From Plasmopara viticola (lineage: Eukaryota; Oomycota; Peronosporomycetes; Peronosporales; Peronosporaceae), in the NCBI GenBank assembly GCA_001695595.3, contig MBPM02000038.1, forward strand, positions 1 through 64,000: a DNA stretch of 64,000 nt, read 5' to 3'. The notes beneath the pieces were generated by a model, which did no database searches, was not told the origin of the DNA, and saw only the letters and a list, made by a program, of their open reading frames with translations. Position numbers and translations under genes: made by a program. The number at the start of each line of letters is the position of its first letter. Position 1 is the first letter of the stretch. Below, piece by piece: positions 1 to 11,514 of this stretch.

Positions 1-429
1 CCTAAACCCTAAACCCTAACCCTAAACCCTAAACCTAAACCCTAAACCCTAAACCCTAAACCCTAAACCCTAAACCCTAACCCTAAACCCTAAACCCTAA
101 ACCCTAAACCCTAAACCCTAAACCCTAAACCCTAAACCCTAAACCCTAAACCCTAAACCCTAAACCCTAAACCCTAAACCCTAAACCCTAAACCCTAAAC
201 CCTAAACCCTAAACCCTAAACCCTAAACCCTAAACCCTAAACCCTAAACCCTAAACCCTAAACCCTAAACCCTAAACCCTAAACCCTAAACCCTAAACCC
301 TAAACCCTAAACCCTAAACCCTAAACCCTAAACCCTAAACCCTAAACCCTAAACCCTAAACCCTAAACCCTAAACCCTAAACCCTAAACCCTAAACCCTA
401 AACCCTAAACCCTAAACCCTAAACCCTAA
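1..429. repeat. Terminal telomere, (CCCTAAA)n
   Basis: About 61 head-to-tail CCCTAAA heptamers, the C-rich strand reading 5' to 3' from the window start as expected for a left chromosome end. The first 80 bases hold three irregular units (CCCTAA near 13 and 75, and a unit missing a C near 33); from about 81 to 429 the array is regular. This heptamer (TTTAGGG on the other strand) is the type used by plants and oomycetes. The irregular units lie at the outermost end, which could reflect read-end error rather than biology. Confidence 0.98.
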
Positions 430-707
430 TACAAGATTGTACAGCCGATGGGGAGTAAACCTTAAACCTTCATACAAATTTCAAAAATTGAATTTCAAGT
501 ATGAAATTCAAGTATTTATTTCAAGTATGAATTACAAGTATAAATTTCAAGTTAAAGTTTTGGCAAGATTTCCGTTAGGTCCAAGTCCAATTATAGAATT
601 ACAAGTCCTACTGAAGAAGCAAACCAGCAAAAGAATTAGTCAATCGGATCGTTTCGGACAATTCCTTAGGAATAACTAAGTTTGTGTAGTAACTTGCATA
701 ATTTAAT
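430..707. repeat. Subtelomeric spacer with short tandem array
   Basis: The spacer lies between the terminal telomere and the interstitial telomere stub. About 490-556 holds five imperfect 13-14 bp units built on ATTTCAAGTATGA, such as ATTTCAAGTATG, AAATTCAAGTATT and ATTACAAGTATAA. An 80-codon open frame crosses this spacer but consists largely of the repeat and is not credible as a gene. Confidence 0.7.
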
Positions 708-726
708 AAACCCTAAACCCTAAACC
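708..726. repeat. Interstitial telomeric repeat stub
   Basis: Nineteen bases of the telomere heptamer (AAACCCTAAACCCTAAACC) about 280 bp inside the terminal array and in the same orientation. The stub forms the 3' boundary of the ankyrin gene on the opposite strand: the TAG stop at 720-722 is the TAG inside TTTAGGG. The simplest reading is an older chromosome end, healed by telomerase and later extended outward. Confidence 0.85.
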
Positions 727-1643
727 TCAGACATGTACAGATCCAATAGACACTTCAGATTTTCTATGTTTTCATGCATCCGGCACACGATCAAAAAGAA
801 GCCACCAGCAGCAGCATCCATTGCGTGGGCCGTGAATCGATATCCCTGATAATTGAGCCATTGAACAAACCGGAGACTTCCAAACCCACTAGCTCCATCA
901 ACTCGGATTCGATGACTCTGACACTCTAAAGATTCAAACGTCCTTTCTACCCACTCGATAATGTTTCGATGTCCACCCTCTGCAGCTCCACGAATGACAT
1001 GTGCTCGTCGGCAATAAATCGGGTATTTGTGTTCATGCAGCCATTGCAATACGTCCAAATGACCATTCTTCGCAACAGCATACAATTGATTAGTATAAAT
1101 TTCAAATCGAAAGCGTCGATTGTGCACAGCTGCAGCCATCGATGCTCGAGCATGCAGCCACTCTAAAATATGTCTTTGTCCAAATGCCACGGCAGCTTTC
1201 AACGCTGCTTGAGTCCATGACGTGTACGCCACTTCCACTGTTTGCCTCACATACTGAACAATATCCAAATGGCCTCCTATGATGGCGTTTTCGAGCGATT
1301 TAATGGTTCGAATCTCATAGTATCGAGCATCATGTAGCCACTTTTCCACCTTCAAGTGTCCATTCAAAGCCGCGCTTTCGAGCCCACGTCTCGTGCATCG
1401 ATTGCCCAGTACACTGTCTAAATACTGCACGACACCCATGCGATTATGTGCAACTGCTGTGTCCATGACTTTCCATCCAAAAGCGTACGGGCCCTTCATT
1501 TCACAATACAATTGAACAAGATCCAGTCGTCCATTAGCTGCCGCATGAGCTATAACATCTTGACTATCAACTGCCGCATCGTCCACCATTTTATTGCTAA
1601 AATTTTCGTGAAGATAGTACCCTAGTACATGTTCTAGAACCAT
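720..1643 (-). CDS. Ankyrin-repeat protein, probably 3'-truncated
   Basis: A 307-residue protein made almost entirely of ankyrin repeats of the oomycete type, with recurring AAxNGHLDVLQWLHEH-like helices (for example near residues 34-46, 90-104, 122-131 and 195-207). Such repeats bind protein partners; no catalytic or targeting domain is visible. The start at 1643 has an in-frame TGA five codons upstream, so the frame is closed there unless an upstream exon exists. The last repeat degenerates after residue 280, and the stop codon is supplied by the interstitial telomere repeat. The true C-terminus was therefore probably lost at a chromosome break. It may be a pseudogene; I see no frameshift in the body. 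Confidence 0.65.
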   Translation of the reverse strand: MVLEHVLGYYLHENFSNKMVDDAAVDSQDVIAHAAANGRLDLVQLYCEMKGPYAFGWKVMDTAVAHNRMGVVQYLDSVLGNRCTRRGLESAALNGHLKVEKWLHDARYYEIRTIKSLENAIIGGHLDIVQYVRQTVEVAYTSWTQAALKAAVAFGQRHILEWLHARASMAAAVHNRRFRFEIYTNQLYAVAKNGHLDVLQWLHEHKYPIYCRRAHVIRGAAEGGHRNIIEWVERTFESLECQSHRIRVDGASGFGSLRFVQWLNYQGYRFTAHAMDAAAGGFFLIVCRMHENIENLKCLLDLYMSEV

Positions 1644-4619
1644 TCTAGAATGTCAGTGAGCGCAGGTTACAAATATCCTATATGTTTTCGATAATAAAAC
1701 TTATCCCACATTCAAGGAGAGACGATACATATATTCATATTAGTTAATAGGAAAGGCGACGTACTAGGAGGAGTGACTTACATGAGAAAAACAGTAGGAA
1801 GAAAGTGGATAGGTTACATATCAGTCTAAGAAATAATATCACTTTTTAATTCGCCACAAATCTTCAAGTCAACCTACAACCTACAGTCCAACACCGCCGA
1901 CCAACACCCAGATCCTCACAGGGCTTATACGGCATGAAGTGTTTACTTATGTTTTGTGTCCTTCTACTTTGAGCTAATATTTCCTTTGAACAGACGTCTT
2001 CGCTTAGACAACGGATACATATTGAAGGTTGAATGCGTCGCTTTAAAGGTTTGGGGTACCTCCTTAGATTTACTCTGCTTTTAACGCAACAAAGTTGTGC
2101 TTACAGCACCACGAGAGCCATGATCATGCGCGTCGTGACATAAAGGTCCGGGCTAGCAATACCGTCTGGCAAATCAGCTGACACTAAGTTTTCGATTTTT
2201 TTTTCTTGTCTATGCCCTTTATAAACAGAATGATTAGCGTGGAAGTATACGCTTTAAAAATTTATTGCAAAGACCCGAGTTGAATCGTGACTCACGACAC
2301 CTCCATACAAATATCTAATAAGAGATTTTCGAGTTTTCGTTTTACGCGATGTCAGACCATTCTTATGCACTTTGATTCGTGCCGGAAATTTCTCGAAAAC
2401 CTCAATCTATATTGAGATACACATCATCGTGACCAACGCCTTAATTATCCCATACACTCGGCCATTAGCAATATTAGCCATAAACTCGTGGTATGATTTG
2501 TACATCCGGCTTGTAACAACAGGTAATATAATGAAGTTATATTTCGTCTGTTTACTTGATGCAGAAATTTTTGATCGCGAATAAGCACATACCTTGCACT
2601 TTGTTTCGATTAAAAACGTTGTGGAATTGCTCTTGCTTGCGCTTAGCTCTTTGTCCTGTATGCATTTGATGAGTCAAACAAATAAGTGAGTACAGAGCCG
2701 GATGATCACACTTGCTTTGGTAGTACCGATTGCAATGGTGATCATCACATTAACATTTTTTGAGTTGTTATTTCTAATTGATTATTATTCGCAACTCAAA
2801 TATACAAAAGAATGTGTTATAAAAATTTATGATTCTATTTTTTTCACATCCTTTTTCACTTAAACTTTTTTATATATATAAAAATTTTCTACTTAAAGAA
2901 CAAATATTTTCCTAAAAAAAAGCCATCCTCGTTCTCGACGCAGACACCACAGAGACTTATAGGTATAATATTTTTCTAAAAAGTCTCGGTGTTTGATTTT
3001 TTTTCTGGTAGAATTTCTAGATTCTGATCCGGTATGGATAGCGATTCAAATGAACAATTTTGCCTTTTCGAATCTTGACCGCTCTAGAAGAAAATTTATC
3101 AATGGACCGCCCTTCGTTATACACAAGTACAGAGACTACAGAAGATGTCAGAGTTACTGAGCTTCGAAGAGGCTAGAGCAACTGAATTCTTAGCTACGTC
3201 AAGGCCGAATTTTCTTCAGACGTGCGCCCGTAAGTTAAATACGATACTAATACGTCTTTTTATATAAAAAAGGCTTGAACCGGATTGTAAGGCAGCGATT
3301 GTTGTGTCTTGGCTCAAAATTTTCTGAAGGTTCTCAAAGATTCAGTTTTCCTTTTTTATAAGTCAGTGTTTAGCAACCCACAATTAAAACTTTCATCCGA
3401 TAGAGCTCTCACTGAATATAGGATTCAGACACAAAAGTGATCTCGTGCCAAAAATGAGGTACTTTTGCACCAGACAGTGGCCACTGCCACACGAGTAGTG
3501 TGAGCTTATTGCTACCTGCTACGCTTGGGAAGCAAGGAATGACATAATGCAGTCTCTTAAATCTCCGTACATATCAATCACTTATTGTGTTCGCAGCATG
3601 TAAAAAAAATGACGGCCATTTAATGCGTTAGTTAAGCTAGGCTAGGTTTTTGCACAACCAACAGTAGTAGTACAGGACGTACGATTTAGCAATAAGTTCG
3701 GTTGCACGTTGTACAGTAACTATCATGTCTTGAATATGACGATGAAAATACAGTCTCACGGTTTATTGTAAATAACACCTGCTACAGATTTTAAATGCAT
3801 TATCCTTCTAGATAATACTACGCCCAAGACGAGACTTAATGAAATTGCCAACAGTCAGCCGGCACAAGCAGGCTCTTCAGTGAAGCAAGCATTTGAGGTA
3901 TGGATTTATTTGTCTAGCGAATCCCACAGGTCGTCACATTCTTGGATTTCCATGTGTACATGTAGGACCACCAATATGTAATAAGAAATACAAAAAAAGC
4001 TTACGCGATCGCTTATTTGGGAAAAAATGTTCCTGTAAAAGCCTATCATTCTTTATGGTTCGGAAAAATGGGTGTGCTTGTGCCATCCGTCGTCAGAGTA
4101 GACCTTGTGCCATCCGTCTTCAGAGTAGACAGTCTTATCATACAATTGCAACTGCGCTTTTCATCAGTTGGCGAATAAATCGTTTGCATCCGTTTCAACT
4201 TGCAAGAAGAAGCTGACTCGTCTCTGGATCTTCGCCTGCAATGGAGAATTGCACTTATCTCATCATTTTTCGTGATTTACCAATCTTCTTCAATCTGCAC
4301 CCGAACCGAAACTCTTGTCTGCGCGAAAGTGCATCGACAAGCATATCCTGTTTGAAAGGCTTGTAGTCAAGGCGGAAAATATTTTTCGCAACACTCATCA
4401 CTTATTACTTGAGACATTTGTTGCCATACTTAAGTGTGCATGGTTTGTACAGACTGCAAAGGACGTGAGACCCTTTCTCAAAATATCGGGACTAGGCTAT
4501 GCGAGACTTATGAAGTCAGCACTGCAATTATGAGAGTAGTCGTCTAGGCAAAACCATCCTTTGACTTTTATTGACAACGTGGCACAAGTCAAGCCATATT
4601 GTTTATCGATCTTTTTCAC
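1644..4619. other. Gene-free subtelomeric stretch
   Basis: AT-rich sequence with only short open frames (up to about 107 codons at 3893-4216) of no recognisable family. No RNA gene or terminal-repeat element was seen apart from the 27-bp tandem duplication at 4078-4131. Confidence 0.6.
4078..4131. repeat. 27-bp tandem duplication
   Basis: Two adjacent units of 27 bp beginning TTGTGCCATCCGTC and ending CAGAGTAGAC, differing at one or two positions. This looks like a recent replication-slippage duplication with no apparent function. Confidence 0.8.
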
Positions 4620-5230
4620 CTTCACAAATCACATCTGTCGATGTGAGCATTATATTTATCGCTCTCGTATTGATAAAAACACGCCTAAATGGTCTGAATG
4701 CATCTTCAGAGCCGACTGATCTCCTACAGACCGGCTTTAAATGAAGATGTTATCATATATGTCCCAGGTGAAAGACCATGACCAGCTGGTTTGACACTGA
4801 TAGGGCACTCGATAGGCCTTGTTGCATTTACAACTAGTCCCACAGCATGACACTAGGCGTGCTAATTGAAGTGCGGACTTTTCTATTTGCACTTTATTTA
4901 GCTGTTTTGGATCCAATGTGCCGTTAAACGCTGTTCCAGCTTTTAAAAGTCTACTTGCCAATCTCAACAGCAGACCGTCAGCGGTAAGATGGTCAGTCAA
5001 AAAGCGTTAGCCAAAATTAGACAAAGCAACGCACACTATGTGCACTAAAGAGCCACATTTACTGACCGACCGTTTCTTTGTAGCTGATTTTGCACTCAAC
5101 AATACGATTCAGGTAGCTTCGGGCTGTATTTTTTTGTGTAAACTCTCTTAAGCTTCGCTAGCCCTTCGAAGGACGAATGAGGTTAAGTCTTCTATCTTGG
5201 ACCACCAAGACGATTAGATGCGACTTACCA
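4620..5230 (+). repeat. Dispersed repeat R1, copy A
   Basis: About 0.6 kb that aligns collinearly, same strand, with 10055-10640. Shared anchors include CAGAGCCGACTGAT (4711 vs 10138), AACGCTGTTCCAGC (about 4927 vs 10378) and TTTTGCACTCA followed by CAATACGATTCAGG (5088 vs 10514). Divergence with indels indicates an old duplication or transposon remnant. It encodes no recognisable protein. Confidence 0.8.
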
Positions 5231-6290
5231 ACGCACTTTCCGATTGTGAACTCCTAGTACACATGGTCAAATTATGTCATCTCTACTCAAGAGTCTCTGG
5301 TACCTTAAGAAGAAAGCAGCGGTCCCGATAACAGAGCTGATTCCTAAAGTAAAGTACACTCGGTCACTCAAAGCCGCGGCTTCTCAAGAAGGAGCCGCAC
5401 CACTTAAATTGGGATAAATCATAGTAGCCTTTTTTGATCGCCAAGGTCAGCGGCACTTCTATGTACAAATTAAAGTGAACCAGATGCACTCTTATGGAAA
5501 TTAAGCTGGAGTGGCTTATTTGCCTCACAAAATTTGAAGGCTGTTGCGATCTGGAAAGAAAGAAAACGAGTGGTCCTCGTGCAAGCCGCGGTCTTTTGGT
5601 CGCACATTGATGTTTCGTATTTATGACTACACTCGTGCTTGGGTTTACGCTTTGAGCACTTGGCTTATTAATAGCTAAGCCGAGATATGTCGAAAGTGAG
5701 TCATTCACGACCCGTCGAGTTAGCAGGTTGTACGTTAGGCTCACAGATTTTAAACACTCTGTTTAATGTGGTTGAGCTCAAGTTTTTACAGCCTGGAGGC
5801 TCATGCAAATACGAGATAAGTTTGCCGATTGGACCGTGGTGGTGACAATGGTCTAGAACGCGTAAGAGTACCCTTTAGCTCATCCTTGTCTTCTGCTTCT
5901 TATTGCGCCAAGTATAATGCCTGAGTATGATGTACTGCTGTGCTTAGAGCATACGAATAGCTACCGTAAGATCGCGCCAAAACAATAGCTAATGCCAAAG
6001 TCTGCCACGCAAGGTGTCGCCTCCGAGAAGCCTTATCAACACGGGAGCAGATGCTTATTTTGCTTGAACACATAGCCTGTATCGGGCGCGTACATTTTTT
6101 CGTAAGGAAGAAGATCCTTACGAACCACTGTGATTTAGACAGTGGCTGAACCTCTCACGAGACGGCAACTTGCATCGGTACCCAGCTCTAGGCGAGTTAC
6201 ACAGCCCCTCGTCTTCTGCTTTAGTGACTTCGTCCACGGGATTGTTTAATCTGAACTTCGCCGCCTAAAGTTCTGTACTAATATATACCA
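5220..6290 (-). repeat. Dispersed repeat R2, copy A (inverted)
   Basis: About 1.1 kb matching the reverse complement of 8830-10010 along its length. Examples: the stretch around 5430-5460 (CGCCAAGGTCAGCGGCAC) mirrors 9757-9778; 5920-5980 mirrors 9270-9330; 6110-6230 mirrors 8990-9125. A third partial copy is at 14755-15040. Length and the internal TATAAAAG in copy B suggest a long terminal repeat or a non-autonomous element, but I could not fix TG...CA termini. Confidence 0.75.
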
Positions 6291-6395
6291 GTCACTAGCT
6301 GGTTCATAGCACATCACTCATAATTATTTGTGACAAGAAAATCAGGGCTAATTAATGAGACTCCTGATGTTTTTTTAATTATAGAGGTTATGCAT

Positions 6396-7569
6396 CTTTC
6401 GGAAAAGGTTGGGGTGACGCCCTCCTTTCAAGCGCGGGGGCTAAATGCTCGCGCGCTTCGGGCAGGTGCTCTCGGGCATCTGCAGGTCTCTAACGAGTCT
6501 CACCCTCGACGCGACGGTCTCCAGCACCAAGCCAAACCCCCTTCCACGCCCTTAACCGCGCCAACCGCATCCGGATTGGCTCCTTTAATGTGAATTCTCT
6601 AGGTTCGAAGCGCAAGAAGCACGAAACACTCCCCGAAGATCTCCGGCGCTACCGCGTCGATATCCTTGGCCTTCGAGAAACCAAGATCTACGATAGAGGT
6701 GAGCACCGCATTGATGACTTCCTTCTAACCACGAAAAAAAAAAACGAAGCCAAGACCGAAGTCACCGAAGTCCGCCGAAGTCACCGAAATCCGCCGCCAC
6801 TGCAACCCGTCGGGCGCCACTCGAAACGCCCGATCCCGAGAAGAAAATTGGCGCCACACATAGAAGCTCGGAACACGTTTTGGCGATATTAAAGATCTAT
6901 CTCGACGCAAGTCCCTGGCCACCCTCGCGCTCCACCGCCTCTGGTCCGTCTGGCTCCGCCCCACGCTCATCTCACCCAAGACCCGCATTCGATTGTACAA
7001 CACCTACGTTCTACCGATTCTGCTGCACAACTGGGCCACCTGGGCTCTTACCAAGTCAGAGCTCCACGGCCTCGAGAGTTTCCATCGCCGCCAGCTTCGC
7101 TACGCTCTTGGCTATCGCTCCCCCCGACTCATTTCGAATGCAAGACTCTACGACCTTTGTGATGAGCGGCCGCTGAGACTACGACTGACACAAGCTCGCT
7201 GGCGCCTGTTTGGCCATGTACTTCGCCGCAATCTCGACATTCCAGCTAACCTCCAGATGCGTGCCTACTTCTTCTCCACCGCAGCAAAATGGCGCGGACG
7301 TCCCCGCACCACGCTCCCCTCAACACTCGACCACAACCTTGTTTCCCGTGGCTCCGGCTCTCGACTCCGGATAGCACAAGACCTCGAAGTGGTACGTACC
7401 CTTGCACAAGACCGAAAGAAATGGAAGACTCTCACGACCTCGGTGCTGGATGCACTGCCCGCCGAACGAGACCCGACGTATGCGGACACCACTCTATGCC
7501 ATGGACTAGCCAGACTGAGCCTAGCACGTGCATAACTTGGCAACGCGATAACGTAATACATTACGTTAC
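6396..7569 (+). mobile_element. Internally deleted LINE, copy 1
   Basis: Non-LTR retrotransposon derivative of about 1174 bp flanked by a perfect 11-bp target-site duplication, AGGTTATGCAT (6385-6395 and 7570-7580). The 5' part (6565-6730) encodes the start of an apurinic-type endonuclease (FNVNSLGSKR, DILGLRETKIYDRGEHRID). The 3' part (6930-7535) encodes the region after the reverse-transcriptase palm, including LYNTYVLPILL and ARWRLFGHVLRR. The RT catalytic core is missing, and the join lies by an A-run near 6733-6744. The 3' end is an ATTAC-rich pentamer tail. It cannot move autonomously. Copy 2 at 12158-13271 shares the same deletion. Confidence 0.9.
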
Positions 7570-7580
7570 AGGTTATGCAT

Positions 7581-8829
7581 ATATTAGAATGTCAAACATC
7601 TAATGTACTACTTCCACTACGTACAATACTGAAGTCGAGATCATACTATTCCGTAAAAAATATTTAAATATTATATGATAAGCATTATCATTAGCGCTGG
7701 TAAAAAATACGACTGCATAGTAGTATATATTTAATCCTAAAAATTGTGAGTCATTTTACATATATAAATCATGACTCACTCATCTAAAGCATACCAGCGA
7801 AATAAAGAAGCAATCACTCCGCCCAAAGAAAGTATTGTCTCAACAAAACTGCAAAGCAGAGGAAGTACGACAAAGAAGATCTAGAGCAAACTCGAGAGCG
7901 AAAGGCAAGCCCTTTTTCCGATGCTGAGGAAGATCAATCATTTTGGAAGCAAGCTAAAATGCGTGTAAAAATTATAATAAAAATGTTTGGAAATAATACC
8001 GCGAATGTTATATAGCAAGTATGTTTGCATATGAACTTGATAGACTTAAGCATGGACTTATCAAATGGGGGTACAAGCTTCCGCGTGACCGTACGTGGGC
8101 ACACCGGTGAAATGATTAGTATAGAAAACTCATCCCTTCGAAGAACCCGAAACTATTTAAAGTAATTCCTTCATAATACTAATATGCTTTTGCCAAGCTC
8201 CACAAAAACAGCGAGGCAAAACTGAAGACTCACCTATCATCTGAATATAGCAATGACCCGATAATAATAATATGTTGAATTATACGGTGAAAAACAGTTG
8301 TATCAGCGCATCCCTGTCAGCGAGTTTATAATACACTTGAGGATGTGCTTCTTGCGCAAAGAAGGCTTACAAGGTCAATTTTGCACTCGGATATACTCTG
8401 TATGACCCTGTTGGTGATACTCAAATATGTTTTTTCACAAGGATAGCTAATACTGACGTCTATAACAAATTATTTAATAAGAGCTACTGATACTCTAGAC
8501 TAACCGAAATTAATGTCACAGTACTTCTGGAATCTTGATCGATTACCGCGATCATGCTTATGGCGATATGTATGGCTACTGGTCTCATCAAGAATTGTAA
8601 ATACATCACAAACTTTCTGGGAACCAACAACAAGCGTGTATTCTATTGCCTTACATATCATTTGCAAAAAGAATAGAAGCAACGAAAGGTTGTAGCTGCA
8701 TTAAAAGAAGCAATCAAGCAATATTGTAGCTACGACGGTTTACATTCTTACTCGGGGCTCAAAGCCATCAAAAATCTTGCCCGCGCGAGAGGTAGATACA
8801 AAGACAACCCGGTTTATGGCAGGTTTCAA
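7581..8829. other. Gene-free spacer
   Basis: AT-rich sequence with no open frame above about 60 codons and no recognisable element. It separates LINE copy 1 from repeat R2 copy B. Confidence 0.55.
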
Positions 8830-10010
8830 CCAAAAAGGTCAGAATAATTCTTGCTTTAAAAAAAACTTCATAGTTTCCAGGAGAAACTATCTAGCTTAAA
8901 ATGCCCTTGATGATGTGGTCGACGAACTTGGGGACAAGGCTAAGGGTGAAAACAATGACAAAAACATGTGTATGTTGCGCCGGTGGGTCTGGTGGAGGCA
9001 GTCACTACAGCAGTAGGCAAGAGGCTGTGTGACTCGCCTACAGCCGGGTACCCATGCAAGTCGCCGTCTTGTGAGATATCACCCACTGTCTAATTAACAA
9101 ATTCGGCATTGAAAGAAGATCCTTACGAATTAATGTACGTGCCCGATGCAGACTATGGCTTCGAGTCGTATAATCGTCTGCTTCCGTGCTGATTAGGCTC
9201 TTCGGAGGCCACACCTCGCGTGGCAGGTATAAAAGGTACTCTGTAAGAGCTATTGTTCCGATAAGATCTTACGGTAGCTACTTGTATGCTCTTACCACAA
9301 CAGTACATCATACTCAAGCATTACACTTGGCGTAGTACGAAGGCAGAAAGATAGGGTAAACTTCACACGGTCTGAGATTTTTTGCGCTTTCCCAACCATT
9401 GCCACCACCAAGGTTTAAGCGTCAAACTTTTTTCGTAATCGAATGGACCTCAGACTGTAAAATTTGAGCTCAACCAGGTACTTTACGATTGTAAGCTTAG
9501 CGTACAAGTTGCTAACTTGACAAGTCGGGAATAATTTGTCTTTTCTTTTGTGAAGTCAGGTGCTTAGAGCGTAAGCACGAGTATAGAGTGATTTTTAGGA
9601 AACACCAGTGTGCGACCAAAAGACTAAGCTTACACAAGAAACTCTTTTTGGCTTTTATTCTAGATCGTGACTTTCTCTAAGCTATGTGAGGTGGAGCAAT
9701 CACCTAGTTTAATCCGCCCATGAAAGTGCATTTGGCTCATTACAATTTCCAAATAGAAGTGCCACTGACCTTGGCGACCTAGAAGTGCCGAGAGAATTTT
9801 TACAGCCTTAGATTTGCTGCTCCTTCTTAAGAAGTAGCGGCTCCTAAGTGACCGAGTTTAATCAACTTTAAAAATCAGGATTTTTAGTGGGACCGCTTCT
9901 TTATTCTTGCGCCCCCTTGAGACTCTGGAGTAGAGATGAAATAGACTGACTTCATGATCTTGTAGATTCACAGTCGGAAGACTTGGGTGCGCTTTAGTGC
10001 GAAGTTGTAC
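8830..10010 (+). repeat. Dispersed repeat R2, copy B
   Basis: Longest copy of R2, in inverted orientation relative to 5220-6290 and in direct orientation relative to the partial copy at 14755-15040. It contains TATAAAAG at 9228-9235 about 240 bp after the conserved TGTTGCGCCGG block at 8989, an arrangement compatible with an LTR promoter. No protein-coding remnant was recognised. Similarity among copies is interrupted by many small indels, so the family looks old. Confidence 0.75.
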
Positions 10011-10054
10011 GCATCTCTTTTCGCTTGTCAGGGTCTACGTAAACGTCTGCCGCA

Positions 10055-10640
10055 AAGCCACATTTGTCGATGTTCGCATTAATTTTGCTGCTCCTATTTT
10101 TTTTAAGACACGCCTAATTTCACTGAGTGGGTCTCCAGAGCCGACTGATATCCTTCAGACGGGCTTTAGATGAATATGTCATTATAAGTGTCCAGGCGGG
10201 AGACCATGGCCAGCCGGTCATACGCTGTTAGGTCACTTAGTGGGCCTTACAGCAATATTTGCTAGTTCCAAAGCATGACATTTGGCGTGCTCAGTGAAGT
10301 GTGGACTATTCTATTTGCATTTAAAGTAGCTTTTCTATTTACCCCGTAGTATCACATTTGCCGACTGAAATTGTCCAACGCTGTTCCAGCAATTGAGAGC
10401 CTACTTGCCGGTGTCAACAGCGGGCCGTCCGCAGAAGAATAGTTAGACAAATAGAATTAACCGAGTTTAGACAAAGTAATGTACCCTAGACCCGACGGGT
10501 TTTCTGTGGTAATTTTGCACTCAGCAATACGATTCAGGCATCTTTGAGCCTTTCAGCTTTTTGTAAAGACTCTCGAAGAACAAATAAGGCTAAGTCTATT
10601 ATTTTGGTACACTACGCCAAGGGGATCGCGTACATGATAT
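10055..10640 (+). repeat. Dispersed repeat R1, copy B
   Basis: Collinear with 4620-5230 on the same strand. It sits to the right of R2 copy B, whereas R1 copy A sits to the left of R2 copy A. R1 and R2 therefore do not behave as one simple duplicated block: only R2 changed orientation. Confidence 0.8.
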
Positions 10641-10904
10641 GGCTTATTCTACGTTGTCAAAAGAATTCTAAGAATGGCTAGGCCTGGACAATCACTCATG
10701 TGATTGCAATGCTGACTACATAAGTCTCGTAAACCCTAGATCCAATCTTTTAATATAGGGTTGCATGTTCACAGTCTATATAGACCATGCACTTAAGTAT
10801 AGCAACAAGTATGCCTCACTTGTCTCGAATGATTTGTGCTATTTGCAATTTGTCACCGAATGTATTTTCCGCCTTGTCTACGAGCAGTTCCTACTTATTA
10901 TGTT

Positions 10905-11050
10905 TGTCGATGCGCCTATCGGTTCTTGCAAGAATTTGAGCTTTGAATCCAGCATGCCCAGCGCTATAAAGCAGTAATGACAATTACAAAATAGCCCACT
11001 CATTAAGATAGAGGCAGCATTGAGTAATCTCTACCAATTTCATAGATAAC
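10905..11050 (+). repeat. Dispersed repeat R3, copy A
   Basis: About 145 bp matching the reverse complement of 14555-14712. Anchors are GCAAGAATTTGAGCTT, ATCCAGCATGC and AAAATAGCCCACTCAT. The function is unknown; it may be part of an old transposon. Confidence 0.75.
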
Positions 11051-11412
11051 CATCTTTTGCATTAACGAGAACGTCGACATCCTTTGTTTTTGTCATAGCT
11101 TACACCAAAGCCTGTGTTTTTGTGCTTGGTCGAGTCCGCGCAGATAAAGCATGAGCCTGATATGCGTTTTCTTACCTGAACCAGCTAAGCTTTTCAAACA
11201 GAGACCTCGAAGTCACTTCATGTTTTTGTTGGCTCCATAATATTGCATCTCCTATGTCATTTTATTAATCCAGGCTGACAGCTCTACCGATAATCGTGAC
11301 ATTTTGCATACCAAGTTATAACTATTGCATAAAAGCTGTTTTTTCAAGCATCGTTATTGTATACATCAAATCAGTTTGTATGATAATATAACAAGCCTGT
11401 AGTGCGTCAGTC

Positions 11413-11514
11413 CTGTGGCTGGTAGTTTTCAAGCACTAACAAAAGCGATAGGGACACACATTACTGTGGTTGGTAAATTTCAAGTTTTAACACAAAGCGA
11501 TTAGGTAAACAGAT
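11413..11514. repeat. 51-bp imperfect tandem duplication
   Basis: Two units starting CTGTGGCTGGTAG (11413) and CTGTGGTTGGTAA (11464), each continuing through TTTCAAG and an AAGCGAT block. The sequence just before it (ACAAGCCTGTAGTGCGTCAGT, 11391 onward) recurs at about 46268 with one change, so a dispersed repeat is involved. Confidence 0.75.

Noticed and set aside
1..429. Regularly spaced short repeat that could be mistaken for a CRISPR-like array
   Set aside because: Pure telomere heptamers with no spacers, at a eukaryotic chromosome end.
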